Position numbers and translations under genes: made by a program. A DNA stretch of 64,000 nucleotides, taken from contig NW_024881303.1 in the NCBI RefSeq assembly GCF_018691265.1, positions 10,409,777 to 10,473,776 of the forward strand, in the 5' to 3' direction. Positions 1-13,865 of the stretch are shown piece by piece (within the stretch, counting starts at the first letter, position 1; the number at the start of each line of letters is the position of its first letter). The notes beneath the pieces were generated by a model that ran no database searches, was not told where the DNA came from, and saw only the letters and a program-made list of their open reading frames with translations. This DNA comes from Tyto alba (Eukaryota > Chordata > Aves > Strigiformes > Tytonidae).

Positions 1-3000
1 GCTTGTGCAGCAAGTGCTGACTTCCCTGGGGAGCTGGTTGGGTTTGTACAGCATTCACTGAAATCGCACAGCTAGACAGCTACTAGTCCCTGGGCCAGCT
101 AGTTTAAAGGTTGCCCTGGAGGCTCTACAGAAGTGGTGATTTTTGCGTAGGCAGAGTAGGCACATTTCTGTTAATGCCTTATTCCAGCCGTTTGTCTTCT
201 CTTCACTGCACCTTTTCAGGAACATGAGCCCTCCTCTTTTCGACAGCTGCAGTTAATAAAGAACATATGCACAAAAAGTGTGTTTTCCAGTCTCCCTGAA
301 CTGGCACTGCTCAGCAAGGAGAGCTCAAACTTCCCTAGAAATTGTTCAGATACATTTTCAGACCCCTCTCTTCAGAGAGCTGTGAAGTATTTGTGACTTT
401 CCCTCCTGCAGAGGTGTGCAGAGTAACGTATATGTAATATCTACATGTGTCCAAGCTATAAGAGTAACAAAACCCTCAGAACCTTCTTGTACCTACCAAT
501 CCAGAAGTTTTTGACTGCGCCAGTGGTTTCAGCTGCAGAGGATAATCCCACAGCAGAATGTATTTTATACATGCAGAGACCCTCTGAGAATGAGCCTTCG
601 AATTTCAGGGCTCAAGAACAAGATCTAGCACCAAGTGTTGGCCAAGGTATGTTCTAAAAACAAAGAGCTCTTTTCCCTAACCAAGCCCATAAGCAGAAGA
701 ACATGTTCCAAGAAATGCTACACTTTAGCCCTGGCCCTGTTCTTTGCGCTTTGCTTAGTGGTGTTGTTTCTGGGTCCTACACACTTGAGACCCTGGCCCT
801 GGTATCTCTTCAAAAGCTTTCAAGATAATCTTATCATGGTATATTTACCTGCCGTAGAAGCGTAAAAGGACCTGTTGTTCAGTTAGCAGCTCCTGAAGTG
901 AGACTTACTCTGGGCTACGTGTGGGTTGTCTTTGCCCTTTTCCCATCTATGCCCAGTTGCATCAAGCCCTGCATTGAAAGATGTCAAACACGTGATTTCT
1001 CTGAAAATAGGAGAGCCCTGGTTGTTTGTCTTCTTCAAAGATCAGCCCACTGATTTTCTGTTTCCTTTAAACCCTTTTGGTCAAATAGGGACAGACCTTC
1101 CCCATAAGAGTGTTCAAAATGTGATTAAATAGTGTTCAAAGTATTAGCAATGAAGAAAAAATTCTGCTCTCAGCGTAGTTGCAGAATGCTGTGAAAACTG
1201 ACCCTAATAATATTATATAAAGCCAATATTTCCGTCATTGATAAAATGTTATTGACATCTCTGTTCATGGAGGACTTTGGGACTGCAGTATTTAAAAATG
1301 TCGCAGTCAGATGGTGGTGGACCTCATCGTAAAGTGAAAATTATTCCACCTTGTAAAAAACAGACAGAATAATTTCACAGTAGCAATCATTCTCCTTTTC
1401 TGGCCTTATTGACTGTAATCTGTGTATGGTGGTGGGGCAAGGAACACAAATGCAGTTTCCTTAGGAGAGAGCAGTAGTCTCTCTGCTGCACATGATTAAC
1501 TGCAGCTCACAGAGTCCTCACTGAGGCTGTTGGATGAGGCAGGGTACAAAAGAGCATAAATAGCCACTGGTTTTAAAATACTTTTTGCAAGGATGTGGAG
1601 AAAAACCTACAGGTGGACTGAGGGGCATCTCCAGGTGCCTCTCATTCTATCCTCTGTGCTCAACCTCTCCACGGCTCTGCAAATCAAGGTAGTCATGGCC
1701 ATTCTACAAAGTGGGGACAAGCCATTGGATTGTTCTCCTGTTGCACAGATTTAAATGACTCTGAGGAAGCCACCTGAGAGAAGAATCAGGTCCACCTACT
1801 TGCAGTAGATCTCAAAGACTATAACTGAATCCCTGAGGTCTTCCTTTTCCTTATCCTAGCTTTGTATTGGTACAAAGCTATTGATTTCAGCAGAGCCCTT
1901 CAGCTAGCTAAAGGGCAAAATGTAATTTACTCTCCTTCATACATTAGTCTGCATCTAGCACAGCTGTTCATAGAGAAAAATGTTACCATGTGCCTTCAAA
2001 AAGAACTTGTCCTGTTTTAACTGAGTTAAAAAATATTTAACCTGTGTGTGATTAGACCATTATGATAAAGAAACAGTTACTCATTTCCATAAGAAATCAT
2101 AATTTTCTTATTACAGAGAGGCTCTGAATGTTTGGTAATGTTATGAATCATCCCTAGGGTTGATAATCAGATCCAAGAAATAGTCCTCTTAGTCCTTTCA
2201 AACAACTCCACCCATCTCAATTCATTCACCATTTACTACATGGATGAACTGCAGTGTAGTTACTTTCTTGATATTTGAGTCTTTAATCAGAAAAAAATCC
2301 AGAACTGCAGTAATGAGTCTTTAAAAAAATGTTTTTTCCATAATGTTTATACTAGCCTCTGTGAAACATAAAACTGAAATCTATTTCCTTAACTAAACTG
2401 TGTTTTCCTCTAATCTATTAGGCAAGCATGCTGGTTTGTTATTTTTGGGTGCCTCAGTACTGGCTAGAAGGCGCGAAGAGGGAAAATGAGCACTGAATCA
2501 TTTAAAAACCACACACAAAGATTCAAGTAATGATTTTTTTTTGCACAAATAAAATGTAAAGAAAGTTTGTCATCTTCAGTTTTTCCTTCTATAACTTAAC
2601 ATGAAATTAAAATCCCAATGCTTTTCAGTCTAACATATCTAATTATTTCTAATTTCAAACCGTAAAGATTAAATTCACAGATTTAATTTATAAAAGACAA
2701 ATATAAAACGTCAAGTTTAGAAAATGCTGGGGCACAGTATACATCTGGTAGGAAAAGCCATTCAAAAAAGAGGTGAAAACCAATGAACCAAAATATGGAG
2801 ACAACGTTTGTGAAAAGAATTTGGTAGGTCACCTGTTGAATTAGTTTGAAATCTGACCTTTTTTGGACTGGAACCCAAGTTTATAGTCCGTTTATTCAGA
2901 TTTGAATTACATTGATGTGAACAGAACTATACCAATTAATTTATTTATCTGACTCAATGGATTAATTTATTTGTAAATTAGCTTTTATGCTTTTGTAAAC

Positions 3001-3567
3001 CCACAGTCTGCATCCAAAAATTCTCTCTAACTTTAAAGGGATTCTACTACAGCACGCAAAAACAAGAGAAAGTGAGCTGTGCCAAATACTATTTTGCTGC
3101 CATCACTGTTTATTGACAGAAAAGATTTTTATCTTAACAAAGTGAGGGAACTGCTAACTTTATCTTTGATGTAAAATATTTTCCCATAATAATTTTCTGT
3201 CACCTTTATCCCATATCTCTTGTATTACGTATACATTAAAGAATTTAAAAGCTTAAAAGATATTTTCTTCTATGGTGATTTACATCCAAACAAGTTGCCC
3301 AGGGAATTTTCTCTCAAACTGAAAACCTGTTTCCAAGGGCAGATATTTATATAAAAGCCCCCATAAAAGGTTGTGGAAAAACAAGGTTTTTGCTGCATTC
3401 CTGTTTTGAGAGGGACTATGCCCAACATACCAGAGAGACAGCCAAAGTAACATCACTCCATTAATATTGTTGCATCTAAGTGCTTAATTTTGCACTGAAT
3501 TGTATCAGTGGAGTAAAGAGAAATTTAAGCCTTCCTAGACCATAAGGATCTTTAATGTGAACTCTTC

Positions 3568-3597
<30 letters not shown>
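3568..3597. repeat. (CT)n(TA)n microsatellite
   Basis: About nine CT dinucleotides run directly into about six TA dinucleotides, followed by a T/A/G-rich tail to about 3630. It is a simple sequence repeat with no sign of function. Confidence 0.9.
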
Positions 3598-3598
<1 letters not shown>

Positions 3599-6500
3599 CA
3601 TGTGTGTATATGTTTATATTTATATATAAATGCAAAGATTTTTACTGTGCATTGATTCTGATGAGAGTATTTTTTAAGCAGTGGTTCTGAAGAGTAGCTT
3701 GGGCTGAAAAGTCTGTTTTTAATTTGGAGTGGTAAGTGCCATATAAAGCCTGTATCATTTGTTTGGGGCTTTTTGCATAACGTTAGTAGATCATCTATTC
3801 TTATTCTTACCTTAAAACCTACTTTTAGAGGATAAATGCGCTCGCTACCAAAAGCACCAAGAATTATCATCCTCCTTTAATGTGTCAGAGAGAGGACAAA
3901 GAGTAGTCAACTCTCCTTGCTACCTCTCCTTCTCAGTATTGGGCTCCCTTAAGAGAGAGCTTGGGGTTCCAGCCACTGCTTCTCAAGCAATAGTGACTGC
4001 AGCCAGAGAAATTGAGTCTCCAGGGCTGCCAATCAAGCCTACATGGGCAGAATGATCATTTTTAATAAAAATATTCATTTGATTAATCTCTAACTTTGAG
4101 CAGGGCTGTGCTTTGGCAGTGGAACAAGCAATCTGCTCTGGGAGGAGTCTGGATTCTTAGCGGGGTGAATCAGCCAGGAGAAGGAATGTGGGAAAGTTAA
4201 TTTTCATGAGCTTTATGGGCCTTATCTGCAATAGGCACCCACCTGCCTCCACCTCTAGGCAAGTCATGATAAGGGCTGAGTTCACAGCTGTCTAACAGGG
4301 AGGATAGTAGGAATCAACTGCCCCTCTCTCTGAGAGGAAGGCTGCTTTGCGTTCACTTTCCAAGTCTAGTTTGTTATGTAGGTGAAGGGGTTTTCTTTCA
4401 GAGGGAAAAAAGATGCAACAGGCCTAATCAATATATTGGATAACCAAATAACTGCAGAGTAGTTCTTGCTGGGGTTTCTGAAGCTGGTAAGCAAGTGAGA
4501 GCACTTCACTTGCAACATGCCCCTGAAGCCCTTCTTAAAATCCAGACCATCCAGATGGACAGTGACACCCTGGGAGATTATAGCTGGGTATCCATGCAAT
4601 TATTTACAGCACTGGTAGGGACTCAATCACAAGTGAAAGCAGTATATCCCAAGAGATAAAATTGTCGAGGGTCCCAGGAGATAAGACTGTTGAGGATCAT
4701 GGTGGATTAGACCAGTCTTTATTGCTTTATTTGGCTATGAATCTCTAACTCACTTTTGCGCCGTCCAAAAGGATGGTCAGCAGTTTTGGTTCAGTCCGGA
4801 AGCTAGGGCATACATGACAATTGCTAAAAAGCTATTCCTTCTCTGACTGACTTTGTGAGAATAGAGGTCCTGCAGTCCTGGAAAAATCGTAATTGATAAT
4901 TATCAGAGAGGACCCTAATGTCCCACCATCATCACAATAGTTATACATGAGAAGACCGTGGGAATTCATGCAGGAAGTAAAATACACATTGGAAACCCAT
5001 TCTGTCACGTAAAACCTGAGAGGGGAAAATTCCTGCTTAAGACAAGCAAACACATAGGCACAGGGCAGGACATTACACCTACCCTCCAGACAACAGTCAG
5101 ACTAAAACTACAGAGATAATGCAGAACGTGTACTTCAGAGACTGAGCCACTGGGTAGAGGAAACAGCACTGAACCTCTGGTGTCTAGTGGGTGCCATGAG
5201 CATTTCTCCAGTTGCCTTTTTCGCCCTGACACTTGCAGCTGTGTTTTAGCTAGCAAGAGGAGGGATGCACCAGGAGAGACAAATTCAGGTGTCAACCACT
5301 GTTGCCTTCTTTTGCTGTCTCTTTGGACATCATTCTAATCTTCTCACAACAAACTTTGATTGAGAGCTTATTTTCAAACACTGTGTTATTCCTATGAAAC
5401 ATTATTCTTTTTTTAACAAGAGGTATCAGACTAATCAAATATTTTAGTAAATATTTTTATATTTTTATATATGTATGCATATTTTATTTTTTGTACTTGT
5501 ATCAGAACAGTTATGTGGATCTGGCCAAACTACATTTCCTATAGAGCCAAGTAACCAAAAAGTGGTGATAGCTGGATGAAACTCATTAAATCAGCATCTT
5601 GGAAATTTCAATGTGACAATTGCAAAAAACGACAACACCAACAGTCCCCCATGCTTTTCATCTTTAAATATGACTAAAACTGAGAAAGTCTGTGCAGAGC
5701 CCCACCAGAGTGATTAATTCTCATGTTCTGAAATGTCCTATGGATTCTATTAAGTTTATCTTTACCGTCAGAGGATAGATGGACCAGCGTAAGAATAAAG
5801 AGCTCCTTTCTGATTGGTGTCACTAAAGGTTTTGCTCTGATTGTGAAGTGTAAGCAGGCATGATTTTAATAGTCTTAAATCTGTGGGCAGAGCTTATCAA
5901 TAAACACAGTCATGGGAAAGCCGTTCACTCTCCTTTTCATCTGAGCCTGTTAGTTTGTCTTTTTATGGCAGTGTTTATATCTGTTCTTCGTTGCCAGTGC
6001 TCTTCCACATCTTCCCTGATATTAGTCAACCTGTAGAAAATGCTCTATAAAACCCTACCGAGCTCAGTATGGTCTGCAAGAAACCTCAGTTCCCTAGATA
6101 TTTCTCTACTGGGATGTGCTTTGCAGAGCAGGGCACTGTTCCTTTTGATAAAAGTAGGAGCTAACTTCATGAACAGGACTCTGGACGGGCGAGGAGACTG
6201 ATGATTGTAACTTAGGTATATTTTCTGGGTTTGAAAGGTTTTGAGATGAGATGATTTGAAGGCTTTTAATTAAGTACTCTAGCTGCCGACAAGGGCAGCT
6301 TAACATACCAAGGCATTGAATCAAAACATCTTGTTCATGCCTTGAATGGAAGGAAACTATTCACACATTGGTTATTTGGGAGTAGCTGCTCCTTGAGCTC
6401 TGCTGTGTTACAGGCCCCTGCTTTTGATTCCGAAGTCTGAGTTACATTCATCACAGCACAAGTATGCAGCCCAGTGACAGAGTGCAGCCAGGGGGCATTG

Positions 6501-6894
6501 CCAAACCCAATGCAAAACAAAGGCGGGAGTATAGCTTAAACACAGGCCTAGCTGGTTCTGATAGCATCCTGCAGATAATAAGGCCTGTTAAACCCCTTTA
6601 GCAGCAAAATCTTTATCTTCATTCCACAGACTAGTCTTTTGTCTTCATCCCACAGAAAGAGTTAGGGAGACTAGAATTTCAGGGCTTGGTGGGGAGGGTC
6701 CTACTCCCAGCAAAGGGAAAACACTGAAGTGGAGGTGCTGTTCCTCACTGTCACTTTTTCGGAGGCAGAACGGCTGCTTCTTCCGCTGGGGCAATCATTC
6801 ATTTCAGAGCTGACAAGCTGGTTCGTCTAGGTGGAGCTACTGGGTGCCCCCGCTGTCTCCCTGGCAATGGTTCAAGTGAAGTAACATTGCATTC

Positions 6895-7050
6895 CTGCGA
6901 CGGAGGACGGGGAGAGGCAGCCTCCTCCGTGCCATTGTGCCCGCATCTCCCCGTTGCCATGTGTCCTGCCCGGATAGAGTGACAGCCGCGGCATTCCCGC
7001 TGCGGTCCGGCCGTGCCCCGCAGCCCTGCCCAGCAGTTGTTGTAACTCAG
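6895..7050. other. Small G+C-rich, CpG-containing patch
   Basis: The flanks are A+T-rich, but this patch is G+C-rich with several CpGs, for example around 6898-6915 and 6985-7020. It lies about 6.8 kb before the first recognised AHNAK2 exon. It could mark a promoter or 5' exon of AHNAK2, but there is no TATA box, splice pattern or coding match that I can defend. Confidence 0.2.
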
Positions 7051-8725
7051 TCCGTGGGATCTTGCAGGACAACGGAATGAATCCAGGTCTCTGGAATGTG
7101 CTAGGAAATCTCTGCAGAAGACGAACCTCTTTATTTTTCACTGATGGTTTTCCCGAGCATAGCTGGAGCTGCTTACTGGGAATGCAGTGGGCCTGCTGGA
7201 GGTCATGGTCAAGCCTACACAGACTGTACAAGAGCCTGTGCCGTGAACTGGGCTTTAAAACTCAAGGAACACAGTGCATGCACAAAGGTTTGTTACTTGC
7301 AGACACTTTCAGATTCTTATCTTTGCCAACTGCTGCTTGCAGGTTGGTTTTCCTCCAGCATTGCTTGCTTGGAAGGACATGAGTCCTCCACCAAAATGCC
7401 CAGGAGGATTTGGGTGGTGGCAGATGATTGCTCTGAACCGCCACAGCCAATCCCCTCCTGGTGAGCAGCCCTGATACACTTGTGTATTCCTAGTTGTTCT
7501 TGTTCGTGGTCTTTACATTTCGCCTTGGCATTTACACTTAAGGAAATTGCAGCGGAACCCAAGGTGCAATGTGAGAGCAGATGCCCTTTGCTGTGTAGCC
7601 TCCAGACAGCAGTTCTGGACAACAAATCTGCTATGGTTTGTTTCTTTTTAACAATAGGCCTTGAAGCATTACAGTATGCTTAGGCTTTTGGTCCTCTTTA
7701 ATGTAGCATTAGGTCACTTCCATTTGTAACTGGAGCTGAGGAAAAAGGCTCTGGGGGAAACAAAAAGAAATAGTGAAACAGTTTGGGCCGCTGCTGATAC
7801 TGAGTAACTATTTTTGTGCTGGTACACACCATTTGCACAACATTTTTAGTGCAGGGGTCTGCAAATTCTGTCTCGTTAAGCCAGTTGATGCAGTTAGCAG
7901 AACACAAAGATCTGCTTGTGGATTCAGAGATCTTTAGCACAGCTGATTTTGGAAAGTGGTGAAAATAATTCTTTCAATTGCCAAAAAATCATGTTTGTAT
8001 CCAGAAAATGGTGGCTGAGCTGGAAAAGATGGTCCTTTTGCTGTAGTTGTAACACTGTCTGTGAGGGCTTTTTTAAAAAAAAATCTGATTTAGGCTATTT
8101 TTCAGTCGCAGGAGCTTTAAGGAAACCAAACCAAGAATGGAATAGCTTATATGCTTGATGACACTGCCTAGTAGAAGTCACATTTTAATTAGCTGGCTGA
8201 TCTACATTTATTCATCAGTCTCCAGTCTTCTGAGAATCCTGGGAAACCCAAAGAACCCACTGCAAGGTGCAATAATTTAATAACTCATCAAAATAATAGA
8301 GACAGTGGATTGGGTTGGGTATAAAAAAGAAGCAGACATGGAAACTGAAGCACTGAGGTAGCCAAAGAAAAAGTACAGTGTTTGAATTGCTGCCTTTTTG
8401 CCCATAACCCCAAAGTGAAAAATTTCTCTTAGTAAACTAAAGTCAGGTGAACTTACCTATCTGAAAAAGTGCTCTTGAAAGGCCAACATGAATGCCAAGC
8501 ATGTGCATAGCGTTCCTGTTATCAAGTGCTTTCCTGAACTGGGACCCACGATTTTAAATATTCTAACTATTCTAAATATTCCCTATTTCAAATATAAGAA
8601 GTGAATCAGAAGGGGCTGTGGGGCTTTGCAGCAGCACTGCTCTGGCAGCCATGAGAGCTGTGAATGAAGAAAAGGAATCCCAGTAATTGTGATACCTGCA
8701 AGAGAGGGAGAACAAGCTGTGGGGT

Positions 8726-8769
8726 AAAAAAAAAAAAAAATTAAAAATAAATAAATAAAAAATAAAAAC
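8726..8769. repeat. A-rich simple repeat
   Basis: A run of 15 A residues is followed by an imperfect AAAT/AAAAT repeat. No retroposed gene or short element is recognisable next to it. Confidence 0.8.
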
Positions 8770-11689
8770 AGGCATTTTGAGGAAGGGGTTTAATTTAAAA
8801 AGGAGGAGGAATTCTGGAGCAGTGCATTAGCAGTGATCAGTCACGCACCCATGAGAAGTAACAGACCCATGAGAGGGTGCCTGAAGACACAGGGACAGAC
8901 AGATCGGCAGGTACAGGGACTGCTGGTTGCAGGAAGGGAGCTCTGGTGCAGGAGCCACCTGAAGCTGCCCATGACAGTAGCGACATGCAACCTTATTTAC
9001 CATGAGACACAAGCACATGAGAGAGCATTATGAAAACTGCTGACGTACATGTATGAATTCTTTGCTGGGTCAAACACAGTGCCAACAATGACAATGATAT
9101 TAAATTATTATTGTTGCTCTTTGTCTTGCAACTATTCAGTCCTCCTTCTCCTTATTAAGAATACAAATCAGGTTGTGTGCCCAGACTGTGTTTTGCACAG
9201 TCAGAAAAGACCTGATCTAAAGATGTCGAGGCATGAGTCTTCTAATTGGCCATGGACTCAAAGCTATTAATTTCCACAATACTGCACAAACAAGACTGTG
9301 TTGATGCAAGGAAAATTAGTGCTTAAAGATAAGAGCAGATTACTTAAATTCACTACATTCATATGCAAACACAATTTTAGTATAAAATCTTAAAAAGCAG
9401 AAAGCCCACATCTAAGAATTGTAGACAAAGAGATATAATTTGTAAACAAGGAAGCTAGGATGATCAGCAAAAGATGTTATTGCTTCTTCTTTTAACAATA
9501 TCTCTGGTATTCTTATTTTCTGTTTTATTTGATTTTAAAGTGTATAGATTATGGTAATTTTATATGTCAGTGTCCCAGTTAAAGCTAGGTTTCTCTTCAG
9601 TTTATAGAATATATTAAAGCACAATTGATGAGTTCAGTGATACTGTCATATTTGAAATTGATTATAATGTCTCAAATTTGGTTTTGGAGACTGTTACTAG
9701 CAGAATGTGAATACCAAAAAAGTAACCTGTTTTATGTTTTTGTGGTTTTACCCAAAACAGTCTAGCTGGGTTACTAGAATAAAGATAAAATATTTTTTTT
9801 TAAAATTGCATTTAAAAAAGCAAATACACTTTTCAGTCATATGATATGAAAATGTTCCAGCATATATAACTCCTACTGCCTACTTTCAAAAAATTCCCTT
9901 GTTCTGAAGTCAGTTCAGTGGCTATTAGAAGTAGTCACTGATGTAAATTCCATCTTGTTTATGAAAACATTTTGAACAAAGCATTTATTGTCCAGGGTTC
10001 ATAAAAAAATTTAAAACCTATAAAATGTTGGCATCACTACTATTTGGGCATGAGAATGACATGCATATAAATCATAGTTTATTGGCACAGTCTTTTATAC
10101 AGAGAAAGAAGGCTTTGCTGAAAATGGAATTCATCGATGTACTGTAGTTCCCCTCTTTTATAGATTTGTTTTTAAAGTATTCTGAATCAAGAAAAAATCT
10201 GAAGCAAAACTTAGTCTACAGAAGGAATCAGGAGCACAAGAAGTCTTCTATTACATGGGTTAGCTATGGCAGAGGGGCAGAGTAGGCAGAGTTTGGGGAA
10301 ACCAGGGTGGATGGAAAGGCCTCAGTGTGAAGCTTTGGGAGGGAGGGTCATTTGTGTAGCTGTTGTCTCTCCGTGTAATCTCAGGCACATTTCTGTTAGC
10401 TCTGGGGAGAGTAATCTGTTGCCTCGTCTTGTAGGGAAGAGTCCTATTATCACCATTTAGGAGAGGTAACAGTTTACTAAAGGCTTTCACGGGGAGACTC
10501 TGTCGCTTCCTGCCCATCACGAAGTGGGTGAAAGAGGCCTTTTATGCTGACAGGTTTTCCTCTTAACAGCAGGGGATGTTTCTGGCAGCATTTTGGCAAA
10601 CCTTGATCCATAGCCCCTCTAGCAAGGACAAGGAGAGCAATTGCCTACCAATACTTGGTCAAGCATGTGAAGCTATCCTTGTGCCTCTGCTTCACTTGAT
10701 CAATGGCTGGTGAAAAATAAGAAACTTCTCCCCTGCTCCAGGACCAGGTGAGATGTCATCCAGGCCAGATCTATCTCTCGACATCCACAATGAACAAGAA
10801 TTGGCATCCTGATGGGAAATAAGTGTTCAGGTCTCACTGCGGGAAGTGATCTAATTCTCTTGGATTTTATGAGTAGCCCAGTCTTAGCAACAGGGAGATT
10901 TTGAAGGTGTTGGTCACCTAATCATTCTAAGAATCCTTTGTTTAAAACATCTGGTTTTAAATGCTTCATCTCTGTTAGAAACTGCAGGATAGCTGCAGTA
11001 CCCTAGACTCAGAGGGTTATGCCCCACTGGATAGTGAAAAATCAGCAGCACAAACTGTACAGGACCATTCAAGTCCTGAGAATGGAGTACCCCATACTTT
11101 CATTGTTCCAGTTCTAGACAACTAAAATGTCACTGAAGTTACACCAGAATAAAACAAGAGAAAAAGCAATGAACCAGTCCAAGAATTCTCCCAGATAATT
11201 CCTTCCTTTTCCTTTTCCAGTAGTAAAATTATTGGCAGTCACCAGGGATCAATGGTGTAATTAGCCTTGAAGTGCTGCACTGAAGAGCAAATGCACTAGC
11301 TATCCAAGCAATATTCTGTTAAGTCATTCTACTGGACTTCAAGGCTTGTGGGTGGGATTCTCCCAAGTGAAAAATACAGCAATGCCACAAGGCCAAGTCC
11401 TTACTATTTCTTGGAATTTTAGTAACAGCCATAAAATTTGCTCTTGGCACCTGAATGTTTAGATGCACTAAGCAAATTGAACAATCAGGCCTCAGTCCTG
11501 CAGCTCTTTTCCTCATATGATGGTTATTAAAATACATGTGGTGAAGAGATTCATGAATACATTCCAGAATTTTCAAGCAGAAATGCCTAAAATCAGGTTC
11601 ATAAATCCACTTCTAAATTTTTTAACAAGTTTATGTTCATTTTCCAATTTTCTTGAGCTTCTGAAAATGGAAATACTAGAGCTTTTGGG

Positions 11690-11710
11690 AAAAAAAAAAA
11701 AAAAAAAAAA
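11690..11710. repeat. Poly(A) tract, 21 A
   Basis: An uninterrupted run of 21 A residues. The sequence upstream contains no recognisable retrocopy, so it is best treated as a homopolymer. Confidence 0.85.
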
Positions 11711-13788
11711 GTCGAGCTAGTTTATTTAGGTTTTTAAACTGAATTAGGGTCTGCACAAAGACCATTTTCTAGAATTGTCCACTGTAGGCATCAGGACTAG
11801 TCCTGTAAAGGCTAAAGGAGGCATGGTGTGGCAGCCCTGATGTGTTCTGGGTTGATCCTAGTTCTCTGGAGATACAATACCACAAGACAGCTGATTAAGA
11901 TGATGTCCCCATGGCTAATGAGGATGTCTTCTATTCTATCAAGTTTGGAAACTTGGACCACAGACTGACACGGAACACTCCAACTGGAAGCCCACTATTT
12001 CCATTCGTCTTAACAAAGTGGTCTGTCACTGACCATGTGGTATAGCTGTTTCAGAACCCTGCCTGAAGTAAATAATTTAATCTTCAAAAAAGTCAAGTAA
12101 AAAATAAATGTAGGAGATCATAAAATTATGAAGAAAAGCTAGCAAAATCACAGCCATTTTAACAGGAGCTTGGCAACTGGTATAAGAGTGATTGCATACA
12201 TGTATAAGTTGTGCCAGCTTGTCTGCACACACAGCATGTAATATCCACATCCAGAAATGTTGTATTGCACCAAAGGATTCTTCATTTAAAGTAGACAGTG
12301 GAGGAGTTGCACAGTTCTGCTTGTGGTTGTCTTTTCTAGTGTTCACACATATTTTTAAGCCAGATGATCTGTTTAGGAGATCCAAAACTATGTATACTAA
12401 TGGCAGTTGCAGAACTGGGTGTGAGAGAGCTAGACAGCCTGATGGCTTGATAAAAATGGAGCATGGAGACAGGAAAGAGCCATAGTTATCAGGACAAGGA
12501 CTTGTGCATGTGTTAGAATAGGCTGTGCATCAGGGAATGTGTAATTCAGCCACACTGTCCTCTACTGGCTAAACCCGGATCTCTGAAAATGATTTATTCA
12601 TGCTTTTTCATTCTTTGGTGCTCAATTTAAGGCATTTCAACAGTATCATAGTTTCAAACAGCCCATCTCCTTCACCTCATCTCTTTCTGCCCTCAATACT
12701 TTTAAAAACCAAGAAAGAAGAGTCTTTATGGCTGTCAAAGCTTCATGATGTTTACTCTCCAGCTCTTGTCTTAAGACCACTGTCAGAAGCAAGGAAGAGT
12801 TTCAAGATGGGAAATTTCAATCAATTTAATTTATTGCCAGTTAACAAACTTTTAATTACTGATTCTAGTATTTAAAATAAATAAATAAATAAAAACTCTC
12901 AGCGAAAAACAGCTCAGCTCTCCTATGTACACTTCTCCATCCCTCTTTCTGGTCTCCAGTCTCCTCACTGTGGGCTTACACCCAGTCCCTTTGGGAAGGT
13001 GAGAGATGGTGCAGGAGATGGGGGTCAGCAGATGGTGGCTGCCTTTTTTTTTGTCCACTCCTTGCTTCATGCTCAGTTGTCCCAGGGTGGCTTCCTCCAT
13101 CAGCCGCTCACCCATCAGAGTCGAGCCTCCTCTCTGTCCTCTCTCAGGCAGCTTTTCTTCCTCCAGCCCCTGCTTGAGATCCTATTTTGCTCCAGCATTT
13201 CTCCTGCTCTGCCATCTTTCCTCTCTGCTCCTGCTCTGGTGTGGTCTTCTCTGTTTTTCTCCTCCTCCTCTATTGGTGTTGTCTCTTTATCTCAGCGTTT
13301 AACACACTTTCTTAAACACATGTTCACAGAGGTGCCAGAAACCCCTCTGATCAGTTCAGCATTGCAGGCAGAGCTGGCTGTAAGTGGCTGCATCTGGAAT
13401 GGGGTGATCCATGACCTCCTCCCACAGAGACCACCCCACAGCCACACTGTTGTCAAAGTTCTGGCAGTTCTGCCCAATACACATCTCAAGTCCCACTTGA
13501 TCATAAAAAAAAAAGTAAAATCTGGCCAACTTCTAGTTCTACATTTTCTCCAATCTGAGGATTTTTTCCTTCACAAAAGCTTTTACATTTCTGGACACGA
13601 ATATTTCTGGTATCTTTGGAAAGGTCAGCCTGATGAGATCTGAGATAAGGAATCTAAATGAAGGCAGGCCTTTCCACAGCTGCCCAGGCATGTTGCCTGG
13701 GTGTGCAGCTCTGAGGGCTTCAGCTTGCAGACTGCTCTGTGCCCTGTGTGGCTCCCGCGGACACCAACAACCTGTATGCTGCTTTCAG

Positions 13789-13865
13789 GTTCCGGACGGC
13801 AGCTGAGACCGGCTGAGCCTCCAGGAGATGCTGATGCTGATGCAGATGCAGAGGACGAAGATTCT
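13789..13865 (+). CDS. AHNAK2: AHNAK2 early coding exon (acidic Asp-Ala stretch)
   Basis: The acceptor is CTTTCAG at 13782-13788 and the donor GTGAGT starts at 13866. The exon starts two bases into the frame (a G|GT codon) and ends on a codon boundary. It encodes [20 protein letters not shown] followed by EDEDS, built from GATGCT/GATGCA repeats, matching the acidic segment near the human AHNAK2 N-terminus. The frame stays open upstream to an ATG at 13701, so an unspliced alternative start is possible but less likely. Confidence 0.8.

Larger units (their letters stand above)
1..13788. other. 5' flank / first-intron region of AHNAK2, no gene recognised
   Basis: This stretch is mostly A+T-rich. 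Its open frames are short and overlapping, with no recognisable domain, and I could not assign an exon to any known gene. It holds a CT/TA microsatellite, A-rich tracts and a small G+C-rich patch, listed separately. The first coding exon of AHNAK2 should lie here, because the exon at 13789 begins inside a codon, but I could not identify it. An open stretch at 412-646 is framed by a plausible acceptor and a good GTATGT donor but encodes nothing I recognise. Confidence 0.5.

Noticed and set aside
412..646. Possible exon with acceptor CCCTCCTGCAG and donor GTATGT
   Set aside because: The signals are good but the translation matches nothing I know and no partner exon was found.
635..865. 76-codon frame with a hydrophobic segment
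   Set aside because: It looks like a small membrane protein by composition alone; no splice pattern, neighbour or family supports it.
7144..7200. Candidate AHNAK2 first coding exon starting MVFPSIAG
   Set aside because: The phase would fit the exon at 13789 and the start faintly recalls the human N-terminus, but the donor (GTCATG) is weak and the resemblance is no better than chance.
12999..13643. 214-codon plus-strand open frame
   Set aside because: Low-complexity Ser/Leu/Phe content from a pyrimidine-rich stretch, no recognised domain; part of it (13305-13495) may be a decayed dispersed repeat, which I could not confirm.
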